From NCBI RefSeq assembly GCF_010731815.2, contig NZ_AP022593.1:5146001-5210000 (forward strand): a stretch of 64,000 nucleotides of DNA, in the 5' to 3' direction. Source of the stretch: Mycolicibacterium arabiense. GTDB lineage: Bacteria > Actinomycetota > Actinomycetes > Mycobacteriales > Mycobacteriaceae. Position 1 is the first letter of the stretch. Each line of letters starts with the position of its first letter. A program made the translations under genes and the position numbers. Positions 8,347 through 17,083 of this stretch are shown piece after piece. Under the pieces are notes generated by a model. It made no database searches and was not told where the DNA came from. It was given only the letters and a program-made list of their open reading frames with translations.

Positions 8347-9174
8347 ATGGCACAGAAACCGGTTGCTAACGCGCTGACGCTGGAGCTCGAACCCGTCGTC
8401 GCCGAGAACATGAAGCGCCACCTCGCCACCGAGGAACTCTGGTTCGCCCACGACTTCGTCCCGTGGGACCAGGGCGAGAACTTCGCGTTCCTCGGCGGCC
8501 GGGACTGGGAGCCGTCGGACGTCACGCTGCCCAAGCACGTCACCGACGCACTCGAGATCCTGCTGATCACCAAGGACAACCTCGCCGGGTACCACCGCGA
8601 ACTCGTCGAGCACTTCATCCTCGACGAGCAGTGGGGACGCTTCCTCGGTCGGTGGACCGCCGAAGAGCACCTGCACGCCGTCGCGCTGCGCAACTACCTG
8701 GTGGTCACCCGCGAGATCGACCCGTCGGCCAACGAGGACGTGCGTGTCCAGCACGTGATGAAGGGCTACCGCGCCGACACCTACAGCCAGATCGAGACGC
8801 TGGTGTTCATGGCGTTCTTCGAGCGCGAGCACGCCGTGTTCTGCCGCAACCTCGAGGCGCAGATCTCCGAGCCGGTGCTCAAGGACCTGATGGGGCGCAT
8901 CGCCAAGGACGAGGAACGCCACGAGGAGTTCTTCTCGAACCTGGTGGCGCACTGCCTGACCACCAAGCGCGAGGAGACGGTGGCCGCGATCGCAGCGCGC
9001 GCAGCCGAGCTGCAGGCCGTCGGCGGCGACATCGACGCCTACCAGGACAAGGTCGCCCACGTCGCCGAGGTCGGGATCTTCGACGCCGACGCGCTGCGTG
9101 CGGCCAAGGCCGATCGCATCACCGCGTGGGGTCTCGCGGACGAGCCCGCACTTCGGGAATTCGTAACGCAGTAG
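8347..9174 (+). CDS. desA2: Acyl-[ACP] desaturase, DesA2 type
   Basis: 275 aa soluble di-iron fatty acyl-ACP desaturase-like protein. Two carboxylate-histidine iron motifs are visible: E107-H-L-H110 in WTAEEHLHA and E189-E-R-H192 in AKDEERHEEFF, with additional Glu-bearing helices typical of the ferritin-like four-helix bundle (VEHFILDEQW, IETLVFMAFFEREH). It fits DesA2 (Rv1094) in length and position after glyA and before phoH2. DesA proteins are linked to mycolic acid precursor desaturation; catalysis by DesA2 itself is less certain than its fold. Confidence 0.88.
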   Translation: MAQKPVANALTLELEPVVAENMKRHLATEELWFAHDFVPWDQGENFAFLGGRDWEPSDVTLPKHVTDALEILLITKDNLAGYHRELVEHFILDEQWGRFLGRWTAEEHLHAVALRNYLVVTREIDPSANEDVRVQHVMKGYRADTYSQIETLVFMAFFEREHAVFCRNLEAQISEPVLKDLMGRIAKDEERHEEFFSNLVAHCLTTKREETVAAIAARAAELQAVGGDIDAYQDKVAHVAEVGIFDADALRAAKADRITAWGLADEPALREFVTQ

Positions 9175-9223
9175 TCACGTTCCGGTCACGGCGTGCCGTA
9201 GAGCGGGGTCGCCACGGCGGGAG

Positions 9224-9229
9224 TAGCGT
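9224..9229 (+). promoter_or_regulatory. -10 box TAGCGT before the phoAT-like frame
   Basis: TAGCGT ends 8 nt before the ATG at 9238. It would drive a leaderless phoAT-phoH2 transcript. Confidence 0.4.
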
Positions 9230-9237
9230 CGCAAGGG

Positions 9238-9375
9238 ATGGCTAGCGACATGCTCTGCTGTCCGGGCGGTACCCGTCGTTTCGACGAGAACGGGACCGGC
9301 CCCGGTCCTAGTACCGCGGTGTCCACCGACATGGACGTGCGGGGCTGCACGGTCCTAGGAGCGCCACGTGACTGA
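9238..9375 (+). CDS. phoAT: phoAT-like small protein overlapping phoH2
   Basis: 45-codon frame, [11 protein letters not shown]...GAPRD, whose stop overlaps the phoH2 GTG start by 8 nt. In mycobacteria a small upstream gene, phoAT, overlaps phoH2 and is described as its antitoxin-like partner. The position, size, overlap and upstream -10 box fit that pair; I cannot confirm sequence homology from memory. Contains Cys7, Cys8 and Cys37 and no recognisable domain. If real, the overlap implies translational coupling with the toxin-helicase. Confidence 0.55.
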   Translation: MASDMLCCPGGTRRFDENGTGPGPSTAVSTDMDVRGCTVLGAPRD

Positions 9376-10693
9376 TTGCGTCGTCGGGACCTCGAAGAGG
9401 ACCTATGTGCTCGACACCTCCGTGCTGCTGTCCGATCCATGGGCATGCACGAGGTTCGCCGAGCACGAAGTCATCGTTCCCCTGGTGGTCATCAGCGAAC
9501 TGGAGGCCAAACGACACCACCACGAACTGGGGTGGTTCGCCCGCGAGGCATTGCGGATGTTCGACGACCTCCGGCTCGAGCATGGCCGGCTGGATCTGCC
9601 GATACCCGTTGGCACGCAAGGCGGGACACTGCAGGTCGAGTTGAACCACAGCGATCCCCGGGTCTTGCCCGCCGGCTTCCGCACCGACACCAACGATGCG
9701 CGGATCCTGACCTGCGCGGCCAACCTCGCCGCGGAGGGCAAGCAGGTCACGCTGATCAGCAAGGACATCCCGCTGCGGGTCAAGGCCGGCGCGGTGGGCC
9801 TGCCCGCCGACGAGTACCACGCCCAGGACGTCATCACGTCGGGCTGGACCGGGATGGCCGAGGTGGACGTCGCGGGCGAGGACGTCGCAACCCTGTTCGC
9901 CGAGGGGGAGATCGACCTCGAAGAGGCGCGAAACCTGCCCTGCCACACCGGTGTTCGGCTGCTCGGCGGAAACTCCCACGCGCTCGGCAGGGTCAACGCC
10001 GAAAAGCGCGTACAGCTGGTGCGAGGCGACAGGGAGGTGTTCGGCCTCCGGGGAAGGTCGGCCGAACAGCGCGTCGCCCTCGACTTGCTGCTCGACGAGT
10101 CGGTCGGCATCGTCTCACTCGGCGGCAAGGCGGGCACCGGCAAGTCGGCGCTGGCCCTGTGCGCCGGTCTGGAGGCCGTGCTCGAGCGTCGCACCCAGCG
10201 CAAGGTCGTCGTGTTCCGGCCGCTCTACGCCGTCGGCGGCCAGGAACTGGGCTACCTGCCCGGCAGCGAGAGCGAGAAGATGGGCCCCTGGGCCCAGGCC
10301 GTCTTCGACACCCTGGAAGGGCTCGCCAGCCCTGCGGTGCTCGAAGAGGTGCAGTCCCGCGGGATGCTCGAAGTCCTTCCGCTGACCCACATCCGGGGAC
10401 GGTCGCTGCACGACTCGTTCGTGATCGTCGACGAGGCACAGTCGCTGGAACGCAACGTCCTGCTGACCGTGCTCTCGCGCCTCGGCACCGGTTCGCGGGT
10501 GGTGCTCACCCACGACGTGGCCCAGCGCGACAACCTGCGCGTCGGCAGGCACGACGGCGTCGCAGCGGTGATCGAGAAGCTCAAGGGTCACCCGCTGTTC
10601 GCGCACATCACGCTCCTGCGCAGCGAGCGCTCGCCGATCGCGGCACTGGTCACCGAGATGCTGGAGGAGATCAGCCCCGGCGCCCTGCCGTGA
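9368..10693 (+). CDS. phoH2: PhoH2: PIN-domain ribonuclease fused to PhoH ATPase/helicase
   Basis: 441 aa. The N-terminal PIN domain begins YVLDTSVLL (Asp16 in the acidic active site; further acids in ISELEAKR and [10 protein letters not shown]). The C-terminal PhoH domain has Walker [10 protein letters not shown] at residues 252-260 and Walker B VIVDEAQS. PhoH2 proteins act as sequence-specific RNA helicase-RNases. The sequence is nearly continuous with what I recall of Rv1095. GTG at 9368 is used; the first residues differ from the M. tuberculosis protein but (R/T)(Y/F)[11 protein letters not shown] aligns. Translation is probably coupled to the small upstream frame. Confidence 0.93.
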   Translation: MTDCVVGTSKRTYVLDTSVLLSDPWACTRFAEHEVIVPLVVISELEAKRHHHELGWFAREALRMFDDLRLEHGRLDLPIPVGTQGGTLQVELNHSDPRVLPAGFRTDTNDARILTCAANLAAEGKQVTLISKDIPLRVKAGAVGLPADEYHAQDVITSGWTGMAEVDVAGEDVATLFAEGEIDLEEARNLPCHTGVRLLGGNSHALGRVNAEKRVQLVRGDREVFGLRGRSAEQRVALDLLLDESVGIVSLGGKAGTGKSALALCAGLEAVLERRTQRKVVVFRPLYAVGGQELGYLPGSESEKMGPWAQAVFDTLEGLASPAVLEEVQSRGMLEVLPLTHIRGRSLHDSFVIVDEAQSLERNVLLTVLSRLGTGSRVVLTHDVAQRDNLRVGRHDGVAAVIEKLKGHPLFAHITLLRSERSPIAALVTEMLEEISPGALP

Positions 10694-10699
10694 CGACCG

Positions 10700-10762
10700 C
10701 GTTGAGATAGCGCTCACGGCGCGTGCAACTCGCACTTTCCCACCTTGGGCGCTATCTCAACG
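10700..10762. repeat. 14-bp inverted repeat (GTTGAGATAGCGC stem)
   Basis: Perfect arms at 10700-10713 and 10749-10762 around a 35-nt spacer, starting 6 nt after the phoH2 stop. It may terminate phoH2 or be a mobile-type hairpin; its right arm covers the -35 area of the next gene's promoter, so it could also influence that promoter. Confidence 0.6.
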
Positions 10763-10770
10763 ACGGCCGG

Positions 10771-10776
10771 TAGGCT
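10771..10776 (+). promoter_or_regulatory. -10 box TAGGCT, probable leaderless promoter
   Basis: TAGGCT ends 7 nt before the GTG of the polysaccharide deacetylase gene; identical hexamer and spacing to the glyA promoter. Confidence 0.5.
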
Positions 10777-10783
10777 GCCACCC

Positions 10784-11698
10784 GTGCGCACGCGGCCCGA
10801 CACTCCATTCGATGGTCGCTCGGACGAGCCTCGCTCCGACGCCTGGTCGTATCTGCGCATGGTGGCCGGGGTCTGCGCGGGCGTGGCGATCGTGGTCGTG
10901 GGCGGCTTCACCGGCCACGTCCGGGTGGCCAAGGCCGACGTCGTGGACTGCCGCCAGGTCAAGTGCGTGGCGCTGACGTTCGACGACGGACCGAGCCCGT
11001 ACACCGACCGCCTGCTCCAGGTGCTGAACGACGACAATGCCCACGCGACGTTCTTCCTGATCGGCAACAAGGTCGCGGCCAACCCGGCGGGGGCCAAGCG
11101 CATCGCCGACGCGGGCATGGAGATCGGCAGCCACACCTGGGAACACCCGAACATGACGACCATTCCGCCTGAAGAGATCCCGGCCCAGTTCTCGCGCGCC
11201 GACGACGCGATCGAGGCGGCGACCGGCCGACGCCCCACGCTGGTGCGCACTGCCGGCGGACTCGTCGACGACCGGGTGCTCGCCGAGGCAGGCAGGCAGG
11301 GTCTCGCCGACGTCAACTGGGACGTCATTCCGTTCGACTGGGCCAACGACGCCAACACCGACGCCACCCGCGCGCTGCTGATGAGCCAGATCAGGCCGAA
11401 CTCCGTCGTGCTGTTCCACGACACCTACTCCTCGACGGTCGACCTGGTCTACCAGTTTCTTCCGGTGCTGCGGGCCAACGGCTATCACGTCGTCACGGTC
11501 AGCCAGATGCTCGGCCCGCTGGCGCCGGGCACGTCGTATGGCAGCCGGGAGAACGGGCCACCGGTCAACGACCTGCGCGACTTGCCGCCGGCGGACGTGC
11601 CCGCCCTGCCGGACACGCCGTCGCCGCCGCCGATGCCCAACCTGCCCATCACCGACATTCCGAACCAGAACTCCGGCGGCCCCAACAACGGCGCCTGA
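10784..11698 (+). CDS. Polysaccharide (peptidoglycan-type) deacetylase, NodB domain
   Basis: 304 aa, homologous to Rv1096. An N-terminal signal anchor (around residues 23-45) is followed by the NodB catalytic domain and a Pro-rich C-terminus ending NSGGPNNGA. Motifs: TFDDG (D67/D68), SHTWEH metal histidines, VLFHDT. The third motif reads R155-T-A-G where the family normally has R-P-(A/G)-G. Family members remove acetyl groups from GlcNAc or MurNAc in the wall, altering lysozyme sensitivity. GTG at 10784 was chosen from the -10 box and alignment with Rv1096; an upstream TTG would lie inside the hairpin repeat. Confidence 0.88.
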   Translation: MRTRPDTPFDGRSDEPRSDAWSYLRMVAGVCAGVAIVVVGGFTGHVRVAKADVVDCRQVKCVALTFDDGPSPYTDRLLQVLNDDNAHATFFLIGNKVAANPAGAKRIADAGMEIGSHTWEHPNMTTIPPEEIPAQFSRADDAIEAATGRRPTLVRTAGGLVDDRVLAEAGRQGLADVNWDVIPFDWANDANTDATRALLMSQIRPNSVVLFHDTYSSTVDLVYQFLPVLRANGYHVVTVSQMLGPLAPGTSYGSRENGPPVNDLRDLPPADVPALPDTPSPPPMPNLPITDIPNQNSGGPNNGA

Positions 11699-11716
11699 CG
11701 GCCGCCTGCGATCGAC

Positions 11717-12934
11717 ATGGCCACCGAGACCGCGTTCGTCCTGACTCTGCTGGTCCTCTGCTACGCCGTCGTGTCGGGCGTGGTGAAGCGTTGGTACGTG
11801 GCGCCCGCCCTGATCTTCGTGCTCGTCGGAATGGCATTGGGCCCGTTCGGCTTCGACCTGATCGAAGGCGGCCCGGACACCTCGACGTTCACGGTGCTCG
11901 CACAGCTGGCGTTGACGCTGATCCTGTTCAATCAAGCGGCCGAACTGGACCTTTCGGCAGTGCTGCGCCGCCGCGAGGTGACGTTCCGGCTGCTGGCAGT
12001 CGGCATCCCGCTGGCCATCGCGCTCGGCGTGATCACCGCGGTGCTGGTGCTGCCCGTGATGCCGCTGTGGGAGGCCGTGTGCCTGGCCGCGATCGTCGCG
12101 CCCACCGAGGTCGCGCTGATCCACGCGTTGCTCGCCGACCGCCGCATCCCCGAGCGGATCCGCCAGGCGCTGTCGACCGAGAGCGGCTTCTACGACGGCT
12201 TCGCCCTGGCCGCACTGCTGGCCGCGCTGGCGCTGGCGTCCGAGCGCACCGCCCCCCAGGCCGAACACTGGGGGTGGTTCCTGATCCGCACCGAATTGGT
12301 CTCCGCGGGGGTCGGTGTCGCCGTCGGAGTCGCGGGTGGCTGGGTGATCGGCCAGTCGCGGCGGCGCGACTGGATGGGTGACACGTGGGCCCAGCTGGCC
12401 ACCGTCGCCATCGCGCTGGTCTGCTTCCAGGTGGGTGAGCACCTGCACGGCAGCGGCTTCGTCGCGGCGTTCGCGGGCGGACTGGCGTTCGCCTTCGCGA
12501 GCCGCCGGGTGGGGCACCACCCCGACATGCACGTCTCCGACGCCGCCGCACAACTGCTCGAACTCCTGGTGTTCGCGCTCTTCGGCGGATACGCCGTGAT
12601 CGTCGGCTGGCGCGAAGCCAGTTGGCACGTGGTCCTGTTCGCGGTCGTCGCGCTGCTGCTCGTCCGGGTGGCCGCGGTGTCGGTGGCGCTGCTGCGCAGT
12701 GACGTGCCCATGCGCGACCGCCTGTTCATCGGGTGGTTCGGACCGCGCGGCATCAGCACCCTGGTGCTGGGTCTACTGGTCGTGGAACGGGGTGACCTGG
12801 TGCAGCAGTCGCTGATCGTTCAGGTGGTCGTCGTGACCGTCACGCTGAGCCTGGTGCTGCACAGCCTCAGCGCATGGCCGGGAATCAGGTGGTTGTTCAC
12901 CACTGACAGCCCGGCCACGCGCGAGAACGTCTAG
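11717..12934 (+). CDS. Cation/proton antiporter (CPA/NhaP-like)
   Basis: 405 aa with about 12 membrane helices of the Na+/H+ exchanger fold. Two ion-site motifs are recognisable but altered: T130-E131-V where TDP is usual, and ES-GF-Y159-D160-G where ESLLND-G is usual, so the transport Asp is retained but the neighbouring Asn is Tyr. Either ion choice or stoichiometry may differ from NhaP. It follows the deacetylase by 18 nt, probably in one operon, and its TAG stop shares CTAG with the convergent fumarase gene. Confidence 0.8.
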   Translation: MATETAFVLTLLVLCYAVVSGVVKRWYVAPALIFVLVGMALGPFGFDLIEGGPDTSTFTVLAQLALTLILFNQAAELDLSAVLRRREVTFRLLAVGIPLAIALGVITAVLVLPVMPLWEAVCLAAIVAPTEVALIHALLADRRIPERIRQALSTESGFYDGFALAALLAALALASERTAPQAEHWGWFLIRTELVSAGVGVAVGVAGGWVIGQSRRRDWMGDTWAQLATVAIALVCFQVGEHLHGSGFVAAFAGGLAFAFASRRVGHHPDMHVSDAAAQLLELLVFALFGGYAVIVGWREASWHVVLFAVVALLLVRVAAVSVALLRSDVPMRDRLFIGWFGPRGISTLVLGLLVVERGDLVQQSLIVQVVVVTVTLSLVLHSLSAWPGIRWLFTTDSPATRENV

Positions 12935-14355
12935 TCGCCGTCCTTCACCTTCGCCATGGCCAGCACGTCGAGGCGCTTGTCGAGTTCCTCCTCGGAGAGC
13001 TTTTCGCCGATCAGGCCGCGGTCGATGACCGTCTGCCGAATCGTCTTGCGCTCCTTGAGTGCTTCCTTGGCGACCTTCGCGGCCTCCTCGTAGCCGATCG
13101 CCGAGTTCAGCGGCGTGACGATCGACGGTGACGACTCGGCCAGCTCGCGCAGCCGGTCCTCGTTGGCGATCAGCCCGTCGATGCACTTGGTCGCGAACAG
13201 GCGGGACACGTTGGCCAGCAGCGTGAACGACTCCAGTACGTTGCGGGCCATCATCGGGATGTAGACGTTCAGCTCGAACGCGCCCGAGAGGCCGCCGACG
13301 GTGACGGCTGCGTCGTTGCCGATGACCTGCGCGGCGACCTGCGTAACCGCCTCGGGCAGAACGGGATTGACCTTGCCCGGCATGATCGAGCTACCCGGCT
13401 GCAGGTCGGGGAGCTGCAGCTCGCCCAGACCGGTCAGCGGGCCGGAGCCCATCCAGCGCACGTCGTTGGCGATCTTGGTCAGCGACGCGGCGATGGTCTT
13501 GAGCGCACCGGATGCCTCGACCAGTCCGTCACGGGCGGCCTGCGCCTCGAACGAGTCCTTGGCCGTGCGCAGTTCGCCGATACCGGTCTGCTCCACCAGG
13601 ACCTCGACGACCTTGGCGCCGAACTCGTCGGGAGCGTTGAGGCCGGTGCCGACCGCGGTGCCGCCGATGGCGAGTTCACCGAGCCGCGGCAGGGTCGCCT
13701 TGACCCGCTCGATGCCCGCCTCGATCTGGCGGGCGTAGCCGCCGAACTCCTGGCCGAGAGTCACCGGGACGGCGTCCATCAGGTGGGTGCGGCCCGACTT
13801 CACGACGGTCCGCCACTGACGCGCCTTGCCCGCCAGCGACTCGTGCAGCACCTCGAGTGCGGGAATCAGATGGCGCACAGCGGCTTCGGTGGCCGCGATG
13901 TGCGTGGCGGTGGGGAAGGTGTCGTTCGACGACTGCGACATGTTGACGTGGTCGTTCGGGTGCACCGTCACGCCGTTGCGTGCCGCGATCGAGGCGATGA
14001 CCTCGTTGGCGTTCATGTTCGAGCTGGTGCCCGAGCCGGTCTGGAACACGTCGATCGGGAACTGGTCGTCGTGCAGCCCGTCGGCGATCTCAGCCGCTGC
14101 GGCGACGATGGCGTCGGCCTTCTCCGGATCGAGCAGGCCGAGGTCCTTGTTCACCTGCGCGCACGCACCCTTGAGCAGGCCGAGCGCACGGATCTGGGTG
14201 CGCTCGAGGCCGCGGAACGAGATCGGGAAGTTCTCGACCGCACGCTGGGTCTGCGCCCGCCAGAGCGCGTCCTTGGGCACGCGGACCTCGCCCATCGTGT
14301 CGTGCTCGATGCGGTACTCGGTGTCGTCTGCTTTGACAGCGCTGTCGGCAGTCAT
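12931..14355 (-). CDS. fum: Class II fumarate hydratase
   Basis: 474 aa, cytosolic homotetramer converting fumarate to malate in the TCA cycle. Signature [11 protein letters not shown] (the mobile SS loop) is present, as are [14 protein letters not shown] and [12 protein letters not shown], the usual substrate-binding blocks. The length fits FumC/Rv1098c. The start MTADSAVK is used because the 13-codon extension reaches the glpX stop region. It follows glpX by 35 nt on the same strand, forming a glpX-fum unit joining gluconeogenesis and the TCA cycle. Its TAG stop shares a CTAG with the convergent antiporter. Confidence 0.95.
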   Translation of the reverse strand: MTADSAVKADDTEYRIEHDTMGEVRVPKDALWRAQTQRAVENFPISFRGLERTQIRALGLLKGACAQVNKDLGLLDPEKADAIVAAAAEIADGLHDDQFPIDVFQTGSGTSSNMNANEVIASIAARNGVTVHPNDHVNMSQSSNDTFPTATHIAATEAAVRHLIPALEVLHESLAGKARQWRTVVKSGRTHLMDAVPVTLGQEFGGYARQIEAGIERVKATLPRLGELAIGGTAVGTGLNAPDEFGAKVVEVLVEQTGIGELRTAKDSFEAQAARDGLVEASGALKTIAASLTKIANDVRWMGSGPLTGLGELQLPDLQPGSSIMPGKVNPVLPEAVTQVAAQVIGNDAAVTVGGLSGAFELNVYIPMMARNVLESFTLLANVSRLFATKCIDGLIANEDRLRELAESSPSIVTPLNSAIGYEEAAKVAKEALKERKTIRQTVIDRGLIGEKLSEEELDKRLDVLAMAKVKDGD

Positions 14356-14390
14356 GTGTTCCCTGTTCTGTATCGGAAGTGAATGTCGGA

Positions 14391-15431
14391 TCAAGGCAAG
14401 GGGTATGCGGCGGACTTGTCGCCCGTGAAGTCGACCGCGGAGTACTCGTTGAGCTTGGCGAGGCGGTGGTAGGCCTCGATCATCCGCACGGTGCCGGACT
14501 TGGAACGCATGACGATCGACTGCGTGGTGCAGCCACCGCCGGAGTAGCGGACGCCCTGGAGCAGGTCGCCGTCGGTGACGCCGGTGGCGGAGAAGAAGAC
14601 GTTCTCACCCGACACCAGGTCCTCGGTGTGCAGCACGCGGTCCAGGTCGTGGCCGGCGTCGATGGCCTTCTGGCGTTCCGCGTCGTCGGTCGGCGCGAGG
14701 ACGGCCTGGATGGCGCCGCCCATGCAGCGGATCGCGGCCGCGGTGATGATGCCCTCGGGGGTGCCGCCGATGCCTGCGAGCAGGTCGGTGCCGGAGTTGG
14801 GCCGACAGGCCGAGATCGCGCCCGCGACGTCACCGTCGGAGATGAGCCGGATGCGGGCACCCGCGTCGCGGACGTCGGCGATCAGCTGCGCGTGGCGCGG
14901 GCGGTCCAGCACGCACACGGTGAGGTCGGCGACGCTGGAGTTCTTCGCCTTGGCCACCTTGCGGATGTTCTCGCCGATCGGCGCGGTGATGTCGATGACG
15001 TCGACGGCGTCCGGGCCGACGGCGATCTTGTTCATGTAGAACACCGCCGACGGGTCGAACATCGCTCCGCGCTCGGCCACCGCGAGAACCGAGATCGCGT
15101 TCGGCATGCCCTTGCTCATCAGAGTGGTGCCGTCGACCGGGTCGACCGCGAAGTCGCAGTCCGGCCCGTCGCCGTTGCCAACCTCTTCGCCGTTGTAGAG
15201 CATTGGGGCGTTGTCCTTCTCGCCCTCGCCGATGACCACGACGCCGCGCATCGACACCGAGTTCACCAACTCGCGCATCGCGTCGACGGCCGCGCCGTCG
15301 CCACCCTCCTTGTCGCCGCGCCCGACCCAGCGGCCGGCGGCCATGGCGCCCGCCTCCGTGACTCGGACCAGTTCGAGGGCGAGGTTGCGGTCGGGTGCTT
15401 CCCGGCGCGAGGCCGATGCCGAAGGCGTCAT
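14391..15431 (-). CDS. glpX: Class II fructose-1,6-bisphosphatase
   Basis: 346 aa. Hydrolyses fructose 1,6-bisphosphate to fructose 6-phosphate; essential for gluconeogenic growth in mycobacteria. The metal/phosphate sites [11 protein letters not shown] and [12 protein letters not shown] are intact, together with SDGDVAGA and GIGGTPEG. Close to Rv1099c, which has a slightly longer N-terminus. ATG at 15431 gives [23 protein letters not shown]; the open extension beyond it overlaps the divergent DUF4245 gene. First gene of the glpX-fum unit. Confidence 0.95.
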   Translation of the reverse strand: MTPSASASRREAPDRNLALELVRVTEAGAMAAGRWVGRGDKEGGDGAAVDAMRELVNSVSMRGVVVIGEGEKDNAPMLYNGEEVGNGDGPDCDFAVDPVDGTTLMSKGMPNAISVLAVAERGAMFDPSAVFYMNKIAVGPDAVDVIDITAPIGENIRKVAKAKNSSVADLTVCVLDRPRHAQLIADVRDAGARIRLISDGDVAGAISACRPNSGTDLLAGIGGTPEGIITAAAIRCMGGAIQAVLAPTDDAERQKAIDAGHDLDRVLHTEDLVSGENVFFSATGVTDGDLLQGVRYSGGGCTTQSIVMRSKSGTVRMIEAYHRLAKLNEYSAVDFTGDKSAAYPLP

Positions 15432-15486
15432 GCGCCAGATTGTCCCATTAGCCGTTCCCACTTTGGGAGCTGGGATACTGGTAAAT

Positions 15487-16137
15487 GTGACCGTCCCGCC
15501 GATCAGCCAGCCCGCGCAGCCACCCGGCCCGAAACCGGCCAAGTCGCGGCTGCGCCAGGACGGCCGGGACATGTTCTGGTCGATGATGCCGCTGATCGTC
15601 GGCTGCATCGTGCTGGCGGGTCTGCTCGGCATGTGTTCGTTCGCGCCCAACGGTCCCGGCGAGGGCGCTCCGCCGCCGTACGACGCCCCGGCCGCGCTGC
15701 AAGCCGACGCCGACGCGCTGCGCATCCCGATCCGGCTGCCCGATCTGCCGCAGGGGTGGCAGGCCAACTCGGGCGGGCGCGCGAGCATCGAAGGTGGCCG
15801 CACCGAACCCGACGGCAAGGTCGTCCGCGCGCTGACCTCGCGGGTGGGCTACCTGGCGCCGACCGGGATGTTCATCAGCCTGACGCAGAGCAACGCCGAC
15901 GAGGAGAAGCTGGTCCAGTCGATCGAGACCAGCGTGGTGCCGACCGGAACCCAGGACGTCGCAGGCGTGAACTGGATCGTCTACGAGGGCTCCGAGGACG
16001 TCCGCCCGGTGTGGACGACGACGCTTCCCGGCCCGACCGGTCCGGTTCGACTTGCGCTGACCGGCGCCGCGGGTACCGCCGAGTACCGTACGCTGGCCGA
16101 GGCGACGCAGACCCAGCCGCCACTGCCCTTCCGCTAG
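15487..16137 (+). CDS. DUF4245-type membrane-anchored protein
   Basis: 216 aa, homologous to Rv1100. A Pro-rich cytosolic start, [12 protein letters not shown], one membrane helix (about residues 30-50, [15 protein letters not shown]), then an extracytoplasmic domain ending [10 protein letters not shown]. No catalytic motif was recognised. GTG at 15487 was chosen because it gives the family N-terminus and clears the divergent glpX start. It is followed at 9 nt by the dienelactone hydrolase gene, probably co-transcribed. Confidence 0.75.
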   Translation: MTVPPISQPAQPPGPKPAKSRLRQDGRDMFWSMMPLIVGCIVLAGLLGMCSFAPNGPGEGAPPPYDAPAALQADADALRIPIRLPDLPQGWQANSGGRASIEGGRTEPDGKVVRALTSRVGYLAPTGMFISLTQSNADEEKLVQSIETSVVPTGTQDVAGVNWIVYEGSEDVRPVWTTTLPGPTGPVRLALTGAAGTAEYRTLAEATQTQPPLPFR

Positions 16138-16146
16138 GAGCATGCG

Positions 16147-16950
16147 ATGACGTCACCCGAATCGGATCTCACCGGATGGGTGGCAACCCCGTTCACCGCA
16201 GCGGGCCAGACCCACGACGTCTACCGCAAGGGTGAGGGACCGGGCGTCGTCCTGATCCCCGAGATGCCTGGGCTGCATCCCGGCGTGCTCGCGCTGGGCG
16301 ATCACCTCGTCGACAACGGGTTCACCGTCGCCGCGCCGTCGCTGTTCGGCACACCCGGCGCGCCCGCGCTCGGACCGGGTGCGGTGCCCGTGCTGCTCAA
16401 GGGCTGCATCACCAAGGAGTTCGCGGCCTTCGCGACCAATGCCGACCGGCCGGTCGCGCACTACCTGCGGGCGCTGGCCCGTGACCTGAACGCCTCGACG
16501 CCGGGCAAGGGCGTCGGCGTCATCGGCCAGTGCTTCACCGGCGGCTTCGCCCTCGCCGCCGCGGTCGACGACAGCGTGCTCGCCCCGGTGATGAGCCAGC
16601 CGTCGCTGCCGTTGCCACTCACGCCGCGGCAGCGTCGCGATCCCGGGCTCTCGGAGGCCGAGCTGAAGGTCATCGAGCGCCGCGCCGCCGACGAGGGTCT
16701 CTGCGCGCTTGGGCTTCGGTTCAGCGAGGACCCGTTGTCCCCGGGTGAGCGGTTCACGACACTCAAGGCGCGCCTCGGCGACGCATTCGAGGTCATCGAG
16801 ATCGATTCCGGCAAGGGCAATTCCGACGGCCTCGGCCGCATGGCCCACTCGGTGCTGACCGATCAGGTTCGCGAGGTCGATGGTCACCCGGCGTACGAGG
16901 CGCGCAAGCGGGTCGTCGCGTTCCTGACCGAGCGGCTCGCCGCGACCTAG
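16147..16950 (+). CDS. Dienelactone hydrolase family protein
   Basis: 267 aa alpha/beta hydrolase. The nucleophile elbow is GQC129FTGG, a cysteine as in dienelactone hydrolases rather than serine; the early PEMPGLHPGVLALGDHL block matches the family's glycine-rich region. DLHs open cyclic lactones in aromatic degradation, but many actinobacterial members have unknown substrates and no catechol pathway genes lie nearby. The expected Asp/His partners are not obvious to me from the sequence. An AGGAG site about 4 nt upstream supports the ATG. Confidence 0.75.
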   Translation: MTSPESDLTGWVATPFTAAGQTHDVYRKGEGPGVVLIPEMPGLHPGVLALGDHLVDNGFTVAAPSLFGTPGAPALGPGAVPVLLKGCITKEFAAFATNADRPVAHYLRALARDLNASTPGKGVGVIGQCFTGGFALAAAVDDSVLAPVMSQPSLPLPLTPRQRRDPGLSEAELKVIERRAADEGLCALGLRFSEDPLSPGERFTTLKARLGDAFEVIEIDSGKGNSDGLGRMAHSVLTDQVREVDGHPAYEARKRVVAFLTERLAAT

Positions 16951-16955
16951 GGCAA

Positions 16956-17021
16956 CTCGCGAGAACTACACCAGCGTCGTGGTGGGCACCCGATCCACGA
17001 CGCTGGTGTAGACGTCGCGAG
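16956..17021. repeat. Hairpin repeat, family 1, copy 2
   Basis: 27-nt arms 16956-16982 and 16995-17021 pair at 24 of 27 positions around a 12-nt loop. It shares 22 nt (one mismatch) with the element at 6628-6649, including CTACACCAGCGTCGT. It sits between convergent genes and may double as a terminator. Confidence 0.7.
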
Positions 17022-17030
17022 GTGTGCAGG

Positions 17031-17083
17031 CCGCGACCCCAGCGCCGCGACCCCAGCGCCGCGACCCGAGCGACGCGACCCTA
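17031..17083. repeat. 14-nt tandem repeat, about 3.8 copies
   Basis: CCGCGACCCCAGCG at 17031-17044 is repeated at 17045-17058, then with a single change at 17059-17072, then partially as ACGCGACCCTA. The last partial unit ends in the stop codon of the convergent AI-2E-type transporter gene, so expansion of the array could change that gene's 3' end. Confidence 0.7.
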
